64,000 bases of DNA from Microbacterium arborescens (GTDB lineage Bacteria > Actinomycetota > Actinomycetes > Actinomycetales > Microbacteriaceae), in assembly GCA_003339645.1 (NCBI GenBank), contig QNUV01000021.1, forward strand, positions 62,001 through 126,000, read 5' to 3'. The notes under the pieces are model-generated. The model did not search any database, was not told where the DNA came from, and saw only the letters and a program-made list of their open reading frames with translations. The position numbers and the translations under genes are program-made. Shown here one piece after another: positions 16,081 to 24,640 of this stretch (position 1 is its first letter; each line of letters opens with the position of its first letter).

Positions 16081-16626
16081 TCAGGGGGCCGAGGGGGCGG
16101 GGAGGGATGCCAGGATGCCGAGCCAGTAGTCGGCCGTGGGCGCGTCGAAGGGCGGGCGGTGCGCGGTGACCGCCGCCTCGAGGTCGACAGCGAGAGCCTC
16201 GAGCTCGGCGACGATCTCCCGCGGGTACCCGTAGGCCACGCGATGCTCCTCCCACTCGTCGCGGTCGTCGATCCAGATACCGCGGGTGGCGGAGTCGACG
16301 ACATCCAGGTCCATGTCGATCGCGGTGGGCTCGCCGCCCTCGTCCCAGCGGGCGTCCCAGGCGATGTCGATGTAGACGCGGGTGGGATGAGGCGGCGCGT
16401 TCATCGTCAGCACCCACTCCCCGACAGGCGGAAGGAGCATGACGCAGGGGTGCGTCGCGACGAACTCGCGTCCGGGCCGGTTGCTGCCGTCGCCCGGCCG
16501 CTGGCCGAACCAGTCGCCGTGCTCGTCGCTGCCGAGATAGATGCAGGCGTGCACCCAGTGGGTGCCGCCGTTCCACTTGCGCCAGCGGAAGATCACCGGG
16601 GTTCCCGGTACGGGGCGGAGCATCAC
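16081..16626 (-). CDS. DUF402 domain protein
   Basis: 181 residues from GTG 16626 (an ATG follows at 16623). The core VYIDIAWDARWDEGGEPTAIDMDLDVVDSATRG carries the acidic cluster typical of DUF402, the fold found in nucleoside phosphatases of the YgaC/SA1684 type, where these acids hold divalent metal. The N-terminal FRWRKWNGGTHWVHACIYLGSDEHG is also typical. It may therefore hydrolyse nucleoside di- or triphosphates; this is inferred. It is divergent from menF, and the two -10 hexamers overlap. Confidence 0.8.
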   Translation of the reverse strand: MMLRPVPGTPVIFRWRKWNGGTHWVHACIYLGSDEHGDWFGQRPGDGSNRPGREFVATHPCVMLLPPVGEWVLTMNAPPHPTRVYIDIAWDARWDEGGEPTAIDMDLDVVDSATRGIWIDDRDEWEEHRVAYGYPREIVAELEALAVDLEAAVTAHRPPFDAPTADYWLGILASLPAPSAP

Positions 16627-16632
16627 GCGCCG

Positions 16633-16642
16633 AGTCTAGGCT
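16633..16642. promoter_or_regulatory. overlapping divergent -10 hexamers (DUF402 / menF)
   Basis: Reading the plus strand, TAGGCT at 16637-16642 is six bases before the menF GTG. Reading the minus strand, TAGACT at 16638 to 16633 is six bases before the DUF402 GTG. The two boxes share two base pairs, so RNA polymerase could serve only one gene at a time. Confidence 0.6.
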
Positions 16643-16648
16643 GGTCGG

Positions 16649-17941
16649 GTGAACGATTCTGCGCCCGCCGCCCGGCTGCGCGTGGTCACTCGCGAGATCG
16701 AGGCACCCGACGAGCTGCTGGTGTTCGCCGACCCGCAGAACCCCACCGTGTGGTCGCGACGCGGCGACATCCTCGTGGCGCGCGGCACCGCCGCGGCCTT
16801 CGGTCCGGCCGACGCGAACCCCGGTCCGCGCGAAGCGGCCGACTGGTGGCGCAGAACGGTCGCCACCGCCGAGATCGACGACGCGGTCGGATTGCCCGGA
16901 TCGGGCCTCGTCGCCTTCGGCGCCCTGCCGTTCGATCCCCGCCCCGACGACCGCGCCGACGCGACGACCCCGGCGCTGCACTTCGCGGTGCCTCGGGCCG
17001 TAGTGGGCCGCCGCGGATCGCGCGCGTGGGTGACCGCGATCACCGCCGACGGCTCGGATCCCGTCGCATCCCTCCCCGCCGCGACCGGGTTCGGCCCGCA
17101 CTGGTCGGCGACGACCGGCCCCGGAGCGCTGCCTCCCGACGGCTACCAGGAGATCGTGCGCGCGGGCGTCGACGCGATCCTCCAGGGCGACCTCCAGAAG
17201 GTCGTCCTCGCTCGCGATCTCGCCGGCACCGTTCCCGCGGACGCCGACCTGCGGCGGCTCGTCCGCGCGCTGTCGTCGGCGTACCCCGACACGTGGGCAT
17301 TCGCCGTCGACGGCCTCATCGGAGCGAGTCCCGAGACCCTCGTGACGGTGTCGGGCGGAACCGTCACCGCGCGCGTCCTCGCCGGGACGATCGCGCGCGG
17401 AGCAGACGCCGACGCCGACACCGCGGCATCGCTGCACCTGGCCACCAGCACGAAGGATCTCGACGAGCACGGCTACGCGGTGCGCAGCGTCCTCGAGGCG
17501 CTTCGCCCGTCGACCTCGTCGCTCGTCGCCGGCGAACAGCCGTTCATGCTGAAGCTGCCCAACGTCTGGCACCTGGCGACCGACGTCGAGGGCGAGCTCG
17601 CCGGGGATGCCTCAGCCCTCGACCTCGTCGCGGTGCTGCACCCCACGGCGGCCGTCGCCGGCACACCGACCCCCAACGCGCTCGACGAGATCCGCCGCCT
17701 CGAACCCTTCAGCCGCGGACGCTACGCCGGTCCCGTCGGCTGGATCGACGCGAACGGCGACGGGGAATGGGCCATCGCGCTGCGATGCGCGCAGTTCCGT
17801 CCCGGAGAACGCACCGACGACGGCGCCTCGATGCCCTTCACCGCCTACGCCGGGGCGGGCATCGTGGGCGCGAGCGACCCGGAATCGGAAATGCTCGAGA
17901 CGCGGGTGAAGTTCCGTCCGATCATCGACGCCCTCGCCTGA
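16649..17941 (+). CDS. menF: isochorismate synthase
   Basis: 430 residues from GTG 16649. The C-terminal chorismate-binding domain is complete: IGASPETLV, ARVLAGTIARG, STKDLDEHGYAV, LHPTAAVAGTPT, RYAGPVGWIDANGDGEWAIALRCAQ and the final GAGIVGASDPESE. These match MenF/EntC enzymes that convert chorismate to isochorismate, the first step of menaquinone synthesis. With menD converging from the other side and the rest of the pathway nearby, menaquinone rather than siderophore supply is the likely role. Confidence 0.93.
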   Translation: MNDSAPAARLRVVTREIEAPDELLVFADPQNPTVWSRRGDILVARGTAAAFGPADANPGPREAADWWRRTVATAEIDDAVGLPGSGLVAFGALPFDPRPDDRADATTPALHFAVPRAVVGRRGSRAWVTAITADGSDPVASLPAATGFGPHWSATTGPGALPPDGYQEIVRAGVDAILQGDLQKVVLARDLAGTVPADADLRRLVRALSSAYPDTWAFAVDGLIGASPETLVTVSGGTVTARVLAGTIARGADADADTAASLHLATSTKDLDEHGYAVRSVLEALRPSTSSLVAGEQPFMLKLPNVWHLATDVEGELAGDASALDLVAVLHPTAAVAGTPTPNALDEIRRLEPFSRGRYAGPVGWIDANGDGEWAIALRCAQFRPGERTDDGASMPFTAYAGAGIVGASDPESEMLETRVKFRPIIDALA

Positions 17942-17977
17942 GCGGGCGATCGTGCGCCGCTCGCGGCTCAGCGGTAC

Positions 17978-19789
17978 TCAGCGCACCAGCGGGACTTCGA
18001 TCAGCTGGCGCCCGCCGACGGGCGAGGTCAGCGCCTGATCGAGCGCCGAGCGCGTCGTGATGCGCCGGTACTCCCACCCGTAGGCGAGCGCGAGCTGCTC
18101 GAGGCGTGCCTCGTGGGGGGTGAACAGCACCCGGTCAGCAGCCTCCGGCGGCGCGGTTCCGGCGACCTCGAGCCCATCGAAGATCGTTCCGCCGCCGTCG
18201 TTGCCGACGATGACCTGGATCCGCGGTTCGTCCTCGGCGCCGGGGAGCAGCAGCGCGCCGACGTCGTGCAGCAGAGACAGGTCGCCGGTGAGCACCCGGG
18301 TCACGCCGGCCCGCGCGTCGTCCTGGCTCGCGACCGCGATGCCCACCCCGGTCGCGACGATGCCGTCGATGCCCGCGAGCCCGCGATTGGCGTGCACCGG
18401 CACTTTCTTGCCCCCGAGCACGGTGTCGGCCACCCGAACGAGCCTCGACGAGGCGAACAGGAGACGATCGTGCGGCCAGCTGGCCCGCCAGACCGCGTCG
18501 ACGAGCGACTCGCGGTCGAGCGGCGCCTTGAGCACGGCCATCTCCGCCGAGATGGCGCCGAGGCGCTCCTGCGGCACCGCCGACGCGAGCCCGTCGACGT
18601 CGGGCGCCGCGGGGCTCAGGTCGACCGCCTCGTCACGCGATGCGCGCATCCAGGCGCCGAGCCAGGCGCGGTCGGCTGCCCCGGGGGTAACGGACACCGC
18701 GGACACCGCTGTCGTCGTGCCGTTGAGGTTGAGGTCTTCGCCCGGACCACGGACGGCCCACACCTCGACCTCCGGGCGCGACAGCAGCCCGGCCACCTCG
18801 CGGCTGAGCGTCGGATGCCCGAACACGACGACCCGCTCGACGGCGTCGGCCAGCTCGGGACGCGAGAGCACCGCTCGGTAGCCGTGGACGAGGTTGCGTC
18901 CGAAGCGCGCGCCGCTGACGATCTCCGCGACGAGCGGCCAGCCGCCCACGTGGGCGAGTTCCTCCGCCGCCGGACCGGCATCCGCGCCTGCGACGACGAG
19001 CGTGTTCGGACCGCGGGTGAGCTCCACGGGTTCGAGGGGCGTGGGGGGTTCGGCTTGGCCGATCCCGCCGCCGCCCTGATAGTGCGCCCCCGAGACCGTC
19101 GACTCGGCGGCCGCGTCCGCGGCGGCGCGGCGGGTATCGGGGGCGAGGGCGGGCTCGCCATCCACGTCGATGAGCCACGGCGGGAGGGCGCCCGACAGGG
19201 GGCTCCGGTACGGCAGGTTGAGGTGCACGGGGCCCGCCGGGCGCGACCGGTCGCCGCGAGTCGCGGCGAGAGCCTCGACCGCGAGGGCGGCGCCGTCGGC
19301 CGACTGCGCCGCGGTCGGGTCGGCGTCGACGTCCTCCGGGGTCGGGGCGTCGGCCTCGAGCCGGACGAAGCCCGAGAACAATCCGGGCTGGCGCGTGGCC
19401 TGGTTGGCGCCGATGCCGCGCAGCTCGGGCGGGCGGTCGGCGGTCAGCAGCAGCAGGGGCACCCCCGAGTGGTGCGCCTCGAGAACCGCGGGCATGAGGT
19501 TCGCGACCGCCGTTCCCGACGTGCAGACGACGGCTGCCGGCATACGCGTCTCACGCCCGATGCCGAGCGCGGTGAATCCAGCGACGCGCTCGTCGATGCG
19601 GATGTGCAGGCGGATCAGGCCGCGCTGCTCCAGTTCGGCCGCCACGAGCGCGAGCGCCTGCGACCGTGACCCCGGGCTGAGGACGACGTGGCGCACTCCC
19701 CCGGCGACCAGGGCGCCGAGAAGCGCCGCCGCGGCGTCGGTCGCGGGAGCCCGATCCGCCGGCGTCGGAGCGTGTTCGGCCCCGCTCAT
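17978..19789 (-). CDS. menD: SEPHCHC synthase (MenD), thiamine diphosphate enzyme
   Basis: 603 residues. The N-terminus HVVLSPGSRSQALAL and GLIRLHIRIDERVAGFTALGIG are the MenD signature, with the catalytic glutamate in DERVAG. VCTSGTAVANLMPAVLEAHHSGVPLLLLTADRPPELRG follows. The ThDP-binding region TGDLSLLHDVGALL with VIVGNDGGGTIF fits the GDG...N motif. It condenses isochorismate with 2-oxoglutarate. It is somewhat longer than the usual 550-580 residues because of Ala/Pro-rich inserts mid-protein. The PLDc_N gene ends one base upstream of its ATG, so the two share a transcript. Confidence 0.94.
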   Translation of the reverse strand: MSGAEHAPTPADRAPATDAAAALLGALVAGGVRHVVLSPGSRSQALALVAAELEQRGLIRLHIRIDERVAGFTALGIGRETRMPAAVVCTSGTAVANLMPAVLEAHHSGVPLLLLTADRPPELRGIGANQATRQPGLFSGFVRLEADAPTPEDVDADPTAAQSADGAALAVEALAATRGDRSRPAGPVHLNLPYRSPLSGALPPWLIDVDGEPALAPDTRRAAADAAAESTVSGAHYQGGGGIGQAEPPTPLEPVELTRGPNTLVVAGADAGPAAEELAHVGGWPLVAEIVSGARFGRNLVHGYRAVLSRPELADAVERVVVFGHPTLSREVAGLLSRPEVEVWAVRGPGEDLNLNGTTTAVSAVSVTPGAADRAWLGAWMRASRDEAVDLSPAAPDVDGLASAVPQERLGAISAEMAVLKAPLDRESLVDAVWRASWPHDRLLFASSRLVRVADTVLGGKKVPVHANRGLAGIDGIVATGVGIAVASQDDARAGVTRVLTGDLSLLHDVGALLLPGAEDEPRIQVIVGNDGGGTIFDGLEVAGTAPPEAADRVLFTPHEARLEQLALAYGWEYRRITTRSALDQALTSPVGGRQLIEVPLVR

Positions 19790-19790
19790 C

Positions 19791-20195
19791 TCAGGCGCGC
19801 GGACCGCGTGAGCCGGCCGGTCCTTCGGCGTCGTCGTCGCTCTGCGACGAGCGCGTGGGCGGGATGTCGCGGGGGTCGTCGGCCTCGGCGTCGAGGGCGG
19901 CGAGCTCCTCCTCGAGACGGCGGATGCGCTCGTCCTGGTCGCGGACCGTTCCGAGACTGCCCAGGAACTCGGGATCGTCATCCGGCGCACGGCGCACCGG
20001 AGCACTGGCTCGGCGCGCACGTCCGACGACGAACCACAGGATGCCGCCCAGCACGGGCAGCAGGACGACGATGAGGATCCACACCGGCTTGCTGACGCCG
20101 CGGTGCCGCGTGGCGTCCTGGAGCGCGCAGTCGACGATGCTGTACACCCAGAAGGCGAGTGCCAGCAGCACACCGATGAGCAGGAGCCGCGCCAT
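19791..20195 (-). CDS. PLDc_N domain membrane protein
   Basis: 134 residues. The first 64 contain two transmembrane segments (LLLIGVLLALAFWVYSIVDC and KPVWILIVVLLPVLGGILWFVVG), the arrangement of the phospholipase D-nuclease N-terminal domain that also opens cardiolipin synthases. The remainder is a hydrophilic, acidic tail with a coiled-coil stretch RDQDERIRRLEEELAALDAE. No phosphodiesterase HKD motif is present, so it is not itself a synthase. It precedes menD directly and has TAGGAT six bases before its ATG. Confidence 0.85.
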   Translation of the reverse strand: MARLLLIGVLLALAFWVYSIVDCALQDATRHRGVSKPVWILIVVLLPVLGGILWFVVGRARRASAPVRRAPDDDPEFLGSLGTVRDQDERIRRLEEELAALDAEADDPRDIPPTRSSQSDDDAEGPAGSRGPRA

Positions 20196-20248
20196 CCTCC
20201 CATCCTAGGCGTCCGGCGGGGTGCTCGGCCCGGACGTAGAATGGCCGG

Positions 20249-20509
20249 ATGAACGCCCGCTCGGCCGTCGTCTACTCGGTGCTGCGGCTCCTCGCCTTCC
20301 TGATCCCCTTCGGCATCATGATGCTCTTCCCGATCATGCGCGAGTTCTACTGGCTCGCGGCGATCTTCGCCGCCCTCATCGGCTTGAGCCTGTCGATGAT
20401 CTTCCTGCGCCGGCCGCTCGACGACGTCGCGACCGGCCTCGCCGAACGGCGCACGCGCCGCCGCTCGGGCGCCCAGGCCGACGCCGAGGCCGAAGACGCC
20501 GCATCCTGA
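20249..20509 (+). CDS. DUF4229 membrane protein
   Basis: 86 residues with two transmembrane segments (about 9-27 and 32-51: LRLLAFLIPFGIMMLFPI and FYWLAAIFAALIGLSLSMIFL) and a charged tail (LAERRTRRRSGAQADAEAEDA). The pattern and length match DUF4229, a family of unknown function often found among actinobacterial menaquinone genes. TAGAAT at 20237-20242 is six bases upstream of the ATG. It lies between the divergent PLDc_N/menD unit and the convergent menA gene. Confidence 0.85.
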   Translation: MNARSAVVYSVLRLLAFLIPFGIMMLFPIMREFYWLAAIFAALIGLSLSMIFLRRPLDDVATGLAERRTRRRSGAQADAEAEDAAS

Positions 20510-20527
20510 CGGCGGCTCGCTGCCATC

Positions 20528-21496
20528 TCAGCCGACGAAGGCCCAGAACAGGAACGCACCGTAAGCGACCGACGTCAACGACGTCAGCGCCAGCGCGACG
20601 ACCAGCTCACGCGGCTGGCGATACGTCCACACGATGAGGATCGCCGACAGAGCGGGCAGCAGCGCGAACAGGCTCAGCCATGCGATCGGGTAGACCAGCG
20701 CGAGCAGAACGGCGATCGCGAACGGCGCCAGAACGAACAGCGTGAAGACGATGCGGGTGGCCGTTCGGCCGATGAGCACCGTGAGCGTGCGCTTGCGCGC
20801 GATCCGGTCCTGGTCGATGTCGCGGAGGTTGTTCGCCAGGAGCACGGCGCAGGCGAGCAGCCCCGCACCCACCGCACCGAACCAGCTCTCCTGGGGAACG
20901 GATCCGGCCTGGACGAAGGTCGTGCCGACGGTCGCGACGAGCCCGAAGAAGACGAAGACGAACAGTTCGCCGAGACCCGCATAGCCGTACGGGCGCTTGC
21001 CTCCCGTGTAGAACCAGGCGGCGACGACGCAGGCCGCTCCGATCAGCAGCATCCACCAGTGACCGGTGCGCACGACGATCGCGATACCGGCGACGGCCGC
21101 GAGCCCGAAGAACCCGAGGGCGACGGCGAGCACCGTGCGAGGCTTCGCGAGCTTGCCCCCGGTCAGCCGGGCGGGGCCGACGCGCACGTCGTCGGTGCCG
21201 CGGATGCCGTCACTGTAGTCATTGGCGTAGTTGACGCCGATCTGCAGCGCGACGGCGACCACGAGGCAGCACAGCGCGATGACCCAGTGCAGCTGTCGAT
21301 CGACGAGCATCGCTGCGCCCGTGCCGATGAGCACCGGGGTGATCGCCAGCGGCAGCGTGCGCAGGCGCGCGGCGCCGATCCAGTCGCGCGCCGTGGCCGT
21401 CCGAGGCGGCGGTGCCGACACGAGGCCGCGCTTGGCGGGGTTGCCGCCGCGCGGTGCAGGACGGGACGACTTCGGGGAGCGAGACGAACGAGCCAC
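20528..21496 (-). CDS. menA: 1,4-dihydroxy-2-naphthoate polyprenyltransferase
   Basis: 322 residues from GTG 21496. An Arg/Lys-rich N-terminal extension (about 35 residues) precedes a UbiA-type membrane enzyme with eight or nine segments. The first aspartate motif is NYANDYSDGIRGTDD and the second DIDQDRIARKRTLTVLIG, matching MenA. It attaches the polyprenyl chain to DHNA at the membrane. Its -10 hexamer TAGGAT (minus strand, 21510 to 21505) overlaps the stop codon of menE, eight bases before the GTG, so it can be read both from its own start and from menE. Confidence 0.94.
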   Translation of the reverse strand: MARSSRSPKSSRPAPRGGNPAKRGLVSAPPPRTATARDWIGAARLRTLPLAITPVLIGTGAAMLVDRQLHWVIALCCLVVAVALQIGVNYANDYSDGIRGTDDVRVGPARLTGGKLAKPRTVLAVALGFFGLAAVAGIAIVVRTGHWWMLLIGAACVVAAWFYTGGKRPYGYAGLGELFVFVFFGLVATVGTTFVQAGSVPQESWFGAVGAGLLACAVLLANNLRDIDQDRIARKRTLTVLIGRTATRIVFTLFVLAPFAIAVLLALVYPIAWLSLFALLPALSAILIVWTYRQPRELVVALALTSLTSVAYGAFLFWAFVG

Positions 21497-21507
21497 GAGG
21501 GATCATC

Positions 21508-22668
21508 CTAGATCGCGAGCATGCGACGCACCGCCGCACGGTCGGGTTTGCCGCTCGCGAGCACCGGGATCCGATCGACCGTGACGACCCGTGCGGGGCG
21601 CGCCGGTTTGCCGAGCCGATCACCGACGGCATCCCGGAGCTCGCCGAGCAGCCCCGGCACGTCGGAACCGATGTCGGCGAGCGCCGCGCTCGGCACGACG
21701 ACGGCCGAGGCCTGGCCCCATCGCTCATCGGGGATCGCGACGACGACGGCCGACGCGAGTCCGGCATGTTCCCGGACGACGGCCTCGACGCGGTCGAGCG
21801 AGACGTTGACTCCGCCGGAGATGATGACGTTGTCGATACGACCGGTCACCCGCAGCACGGCACCGTCGAACTCCCCCGCGTCGCCGGTGCGGTACCAGCG
21901 CACACCGTCGTCGACGAGGAAGGATGCCGCCGTTCGGTCCGGCTCGCCGAGGTACCCGTCGGCGAGCATCGGGCCCGACAGCTGCACCTCGCCCGCGACG
22001 ATCCGCACCCCCGCTCCATCGAGCGGGACGCCGTCGTAGACGCATCCGCCGCTCGTCTCCGTCGAGCCGTAGGTGCGCACGATGCGCGCGCCCCTCTCCA
22101 AGGCGCGCTGGTGCTGCGCCGCCGGAAGCGCCTGCCCGCCCACGAGGATCGCCTCGTACGCCCGCAGAGCATCGGCGACGGCGGCATCGGTCTCAGCCGC
22201 GTCGAGCAGGTCGGACAGCTGCGCCGGCACCAGCGAGGTGAACATGCCCGCACGCTCCCCGCCGATGCTCGAGTGCATCGACGCGGTGACCGCGGCGAAC
22301 GCGGCGGGCGAGAACGACCCCGCGAGGACGGCCGGCTCATGACCCGAGAGCAGGCTGCGGACCATCACCTGCAGCCCCGCCACGTACCCGGGCGACAGGG
22401 CGAGGAGCCAGCGCCCCTCTCCGATCCGCGCCGCGGTCGACACGGCGCTGGCGATCAGCGCCGACCGACTCAGGACCACGCTCTTGGGCACGCCCGTCGA
22501 TCCCGACGTCGTGACGACCGCGACGGTTCCGGGTGGGGCCTGCGCCGGCACGGTGTGGCCGGCGGGCGCGCCGAGGGCGAGCGCCGGCCCCGCACCGTCG
22601 AGGGTCTGCCGCAGGGCCCGGAGCACCGCGCGGGGCTCGGATGCGACCGGAACGAGGTCGACCGCCAT
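21508..22668 (-). CDS. menE: o-succinylbenzoate-CoA ligase
   Basis: 386 residues, a compact form of the acyl-adenylate enzymes. Motifs in order: VVTTSGSTGVPKSVVL (phosphate loop), YGSTETSGG, WYRTGDAGEFDG, RVTGRIDNVIISGGVNVSL and the adenylation lysine in ASGKPDRAAV near the C-terminus. The N-terminal subdomain is shortened compared with the 480-residue Bacillus enzyme, which is usual for high-GC Gram-positives. It activates succinylbenzoate for MenB. menB ends 17 bp upstream and menA's -10 box overlaps its stop codon. Confidence 0.93.
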   Translation of the reverse strand: MAVDLVPVASEPRAVLRALRQTLDGAGPALALGAPAGHTVPAQAPPGTVAVVTTSGSTGVPKSVVLSRSALIASAVSTAARIGEGRWLLALSPGYVAGLQVMVRSLLSGHEPAVLAGSFSPAAFAAVTASMHSSIGGERAGMFTSLVPAQLSDLLDAAETDAAVADALRAYEAILVGGQALPAAQHQRALERGARIVRTYGSTETSGGCVYDGVPLDGAGVRIVAGEVQLSGPMLADGYLGEPDRTAASFLVDDGVRWYRTGDAGEFDGAVLRVTGRIDNVIISGGVNVSLDRVEAVVREHAGLASAVVVAIPDERWGQASAVVVPSAALADIGSDVPGLLGELRDAVGDRLGKPARPARVVTVDRIPVLASGKPDRAAVRRMLAI

Positions 22669-22685
22669 GTCAGAGGCGATCCATC

Positions 22686-23585
22686 TCAGAAGTGGTACGG
22701 GTAGGGCGACCAGTCGGGGTCGCGCTTCTGCAGGAAGGCATCGCGTCCCTCGACGGCCTCGTCGGTGCCGTAGGCGAGGCGCGTCGCCTCGCCCGCGAAG
22801 ACCTGCTGACCGACCATCCCGTCGTCGATCGCGTTGAACGCGAACTTCAGCATGCGGATCGCGGTGGGCGACTTGCCGAGGATCGTGCGGGCCATCGCGA
22901 TCGCCTCGCGCTCGAGCTCGGCGTGCGGGACGACGCGGTTCACCGCGCCCATCTCGTACGCGCGCTGGGCGGAGTACTCCTCGGCGAGGAAGAAGACCTC
23001 GCGGGCGATCTTCTGACCGACCTGGCGCGCCATGTACGCCGAGCCGTAGCCGGCGTCGAACGACCCGACATCCGCGTCGGTCTGCTTGAACCGGCCGTGC
23101 TCGGCCGAGGCGATGGAGAGGTCGCACACGATGTGGAGCGAGTGCCCGCCGCCGGCGGCCCACCCCGGGATGACCGCGATGACGACCTTCGGCATGAACC
23201 GGATGAGGCGCTGCACCTCGAGGATGTGCAGCCGGCCCGCGCGGGCGGGGTCGGCCACGGCGCTCTCGTCGTCGCTGTACTTGTAGCCGTCGCGGCCACG
23301 GATGCGCTGGTCGCCTCCCGAGCAGAACGCCCAGCCGCCGTCTTTCGCGCTCGGACCGTTGCCCGTCAGCAGCACGACGCCGATGCGGGGGTCCTGACGG
23401 GCGATGTCGAGCGCGCGGTACAGCTCGTCGACCGTGTGCGGGCGGAAGGCGTTGCGCACCTCGGGGCGGTCGAAGGCGATGCGCGCGATGCGCCCGTCGT
23501 TCGAGACGTGAGCCGTGATGTCTGTGTACGCGTCGGCCCCGGGGGCGAGCGACCATTCCGCGGGATCGAACAGTTCCGAGACCAT
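22686..23585 (-). CDS. menB: 1,4-dihydroxy-2-naphthoyl-CoA synthase
   Basis: 299 residues of the crotonase superfamily with MenB-specific stretches: RIAFDRPEVRNAFRPHTVDELYRAL, AFCSGGDQRIRG, VIPGWAAGGGHSLHIVCDLSIAS, FDAGYGSAYMARQVGQKIAREVFFL and the C-terminal DWSPYPYHF. It closes the second ring to form DHNA-CoA. TAGGCT (minus strand, 23597 to 23592) lies six bases before the ATG, so the message is probably leaderless. It is divergent from menC with only 35 bases between start codons. Confidence 0.96.
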   Translation of the reverse strand: MVSELFDPAEWSLAPGADAYTDITAHVSNDGRIARIAFDRPEVRNAFRPHTVDELYRALDIARQDPRIGVVLLTGNGPSAKDGGWAFCSGGDQRIRGRDGYKYSDDESAVADPARAGRLHILEVQRLIRFMPKVVIAVIPGWAAGGGHSLHIVCDLSIASAEHGRFKQTDADVGSFDAGYGSAYMARQVGQKIAREVFFLAEEYSAQRAYEMGAVNRVVPHAELEREAIAMARTILGKSPTAIRMLKFAFNAIDDGMVGQQVFAGEATRLAYGTDEAVEGRDAFLQKRDPDWSPYPYHF

Positions 23586-23620
23586 GCCGCCAGCCTATGC
23601 CGCGGTGGGAGGATGAACGC

Positions 23621-24622
23621 GTGGACCCCGACTTCCCCCTCCCCTCCTTGGCCGAGCTGCTCGACCGGTCGCACGTCGTGGCACTGCCGCTGACGACGCG
23701 TTTCCGCGGGGTCGACGTGCGAGAGGCACTGCTGCTCGAGGGGCCCGAGGGCTGGACCGAGTTCTCTCCGTTCACCGAGTACGACGACGGCGAGGCCGCG
23801 ACCTGGCTGGCCGCCGCGCTCGAGTTCGGCTGGACCGCGACGCCTGCGCCGGTCCGCGAGCGCGTCGCGGTCAACGCCACGGTTCCGGCCGTCGCGGCCG
23901 AGCGCGTCGCCGAGGTGCTCTCGCGGTACGACGGATGCCGCACCGTCAAGGTCAAGGTCGCGGAGCGCGGCCAGGTGCTCGCCGACGACGTGGCTCGCGT
24001 GCGGGCCGTCCGCGAGGCGCTCGGCCCCGAGGGACGCGTGCGGATCGACGCGAACGGCGCGTGGAACCTCGACGAGGCCGAGCACGCGCTCCATGCCCTG
24101 GCGGAGTTCGATCTGGAGTACGTCGAGCAGCCGTGCGCGAGCGTGGCGGAACTCGCCGAGCTGCGCCGCCGCGTGCGCTACATGGGGATCCCGGTCGCCG
24201 CCGACGAGAGCGTCCGCAAGGCCGACGACCCGCTCGCCGTGGCACGGGCCGGCGCCGCCGATCTGCTCGTCATCAAGGCGCAGCCGCTCGGCGGCGTCCG
24301 GCGCGCGCTCGCCCTGGTGGCAGAGGCAGGTCTACCCGCGGTGGTCTCGAGCGCCCTCGACACGAGCGTCGGCCTGTCGATGGGCGTCGCCCTCGCGGCG
24401 GCCCTGCCCGATCTCGAATTCGACTGCGGCCTGGGGACGGCCTCGCTGTTCGCCGCCGACGTCGCGACTCCCGCCCTCCGTCCCATCTCGGGCGAGCTCC
24501 CGACCGGACGGGTCTCGGTCGACCGGGATGCCGTCGCCGAGCTCGCCCCGTCCGCGGAGCGGCAGCGGTGGTGGCGTGAGCGTCTCGAGCGCTGCCACGC
24601 GGTGCTCGCGCGACAGCACTGA
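23621..24622 (+). CDS. menC: o-succinylbenzoate synthase
   Basis: 333 residues from GTG 23621, chosen because GGGAGGA lies about eight bases upstream; an in-frame ATG at 23597 sits in the menB promoter. It is an enolase-superfamily enzyme with the catalytic KxK in CRTVKVKVAERGQ, metal ligands in RIDANGAW, EYVEQPC and AADESVRK, and the opposite lysine in LVIKAQPLGG. It dehydrates SHCHC to o-succinylbenzoate. MenH, which would make SHCHC, is not encoded in this window. Confidence 0.92.
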   Translation: MDPDFPLPSLAELLDRSHVVALPLTTRFRGVDVREALLLEGPEGWTEFSPFTEYDDGEAATWLAAALEFGWTATPAPVRERVAVNATVPAVAAERVAEVLSRYDGCRTVKVKVAERGQVLADDVARVRAVREALGPEGRVRIDANGAWNLDEAEHALHALAEFDLEYVEQPCASVAELAELRRRVRYMGIPVAADESVRKADDPLAVARAGAADLLVIKAQPLGGVRRALALVAEAGLPAVVSSALDTSVGLSMGVALAAALPDLEFDCGLGTASLFAADVATPALRPISGELPTGRVSVDRDAVAELAPSAERQRWWRERLERCHAVLARQH

Positions 24623-24640
24623 CCGCAGATCGCGCAGACC

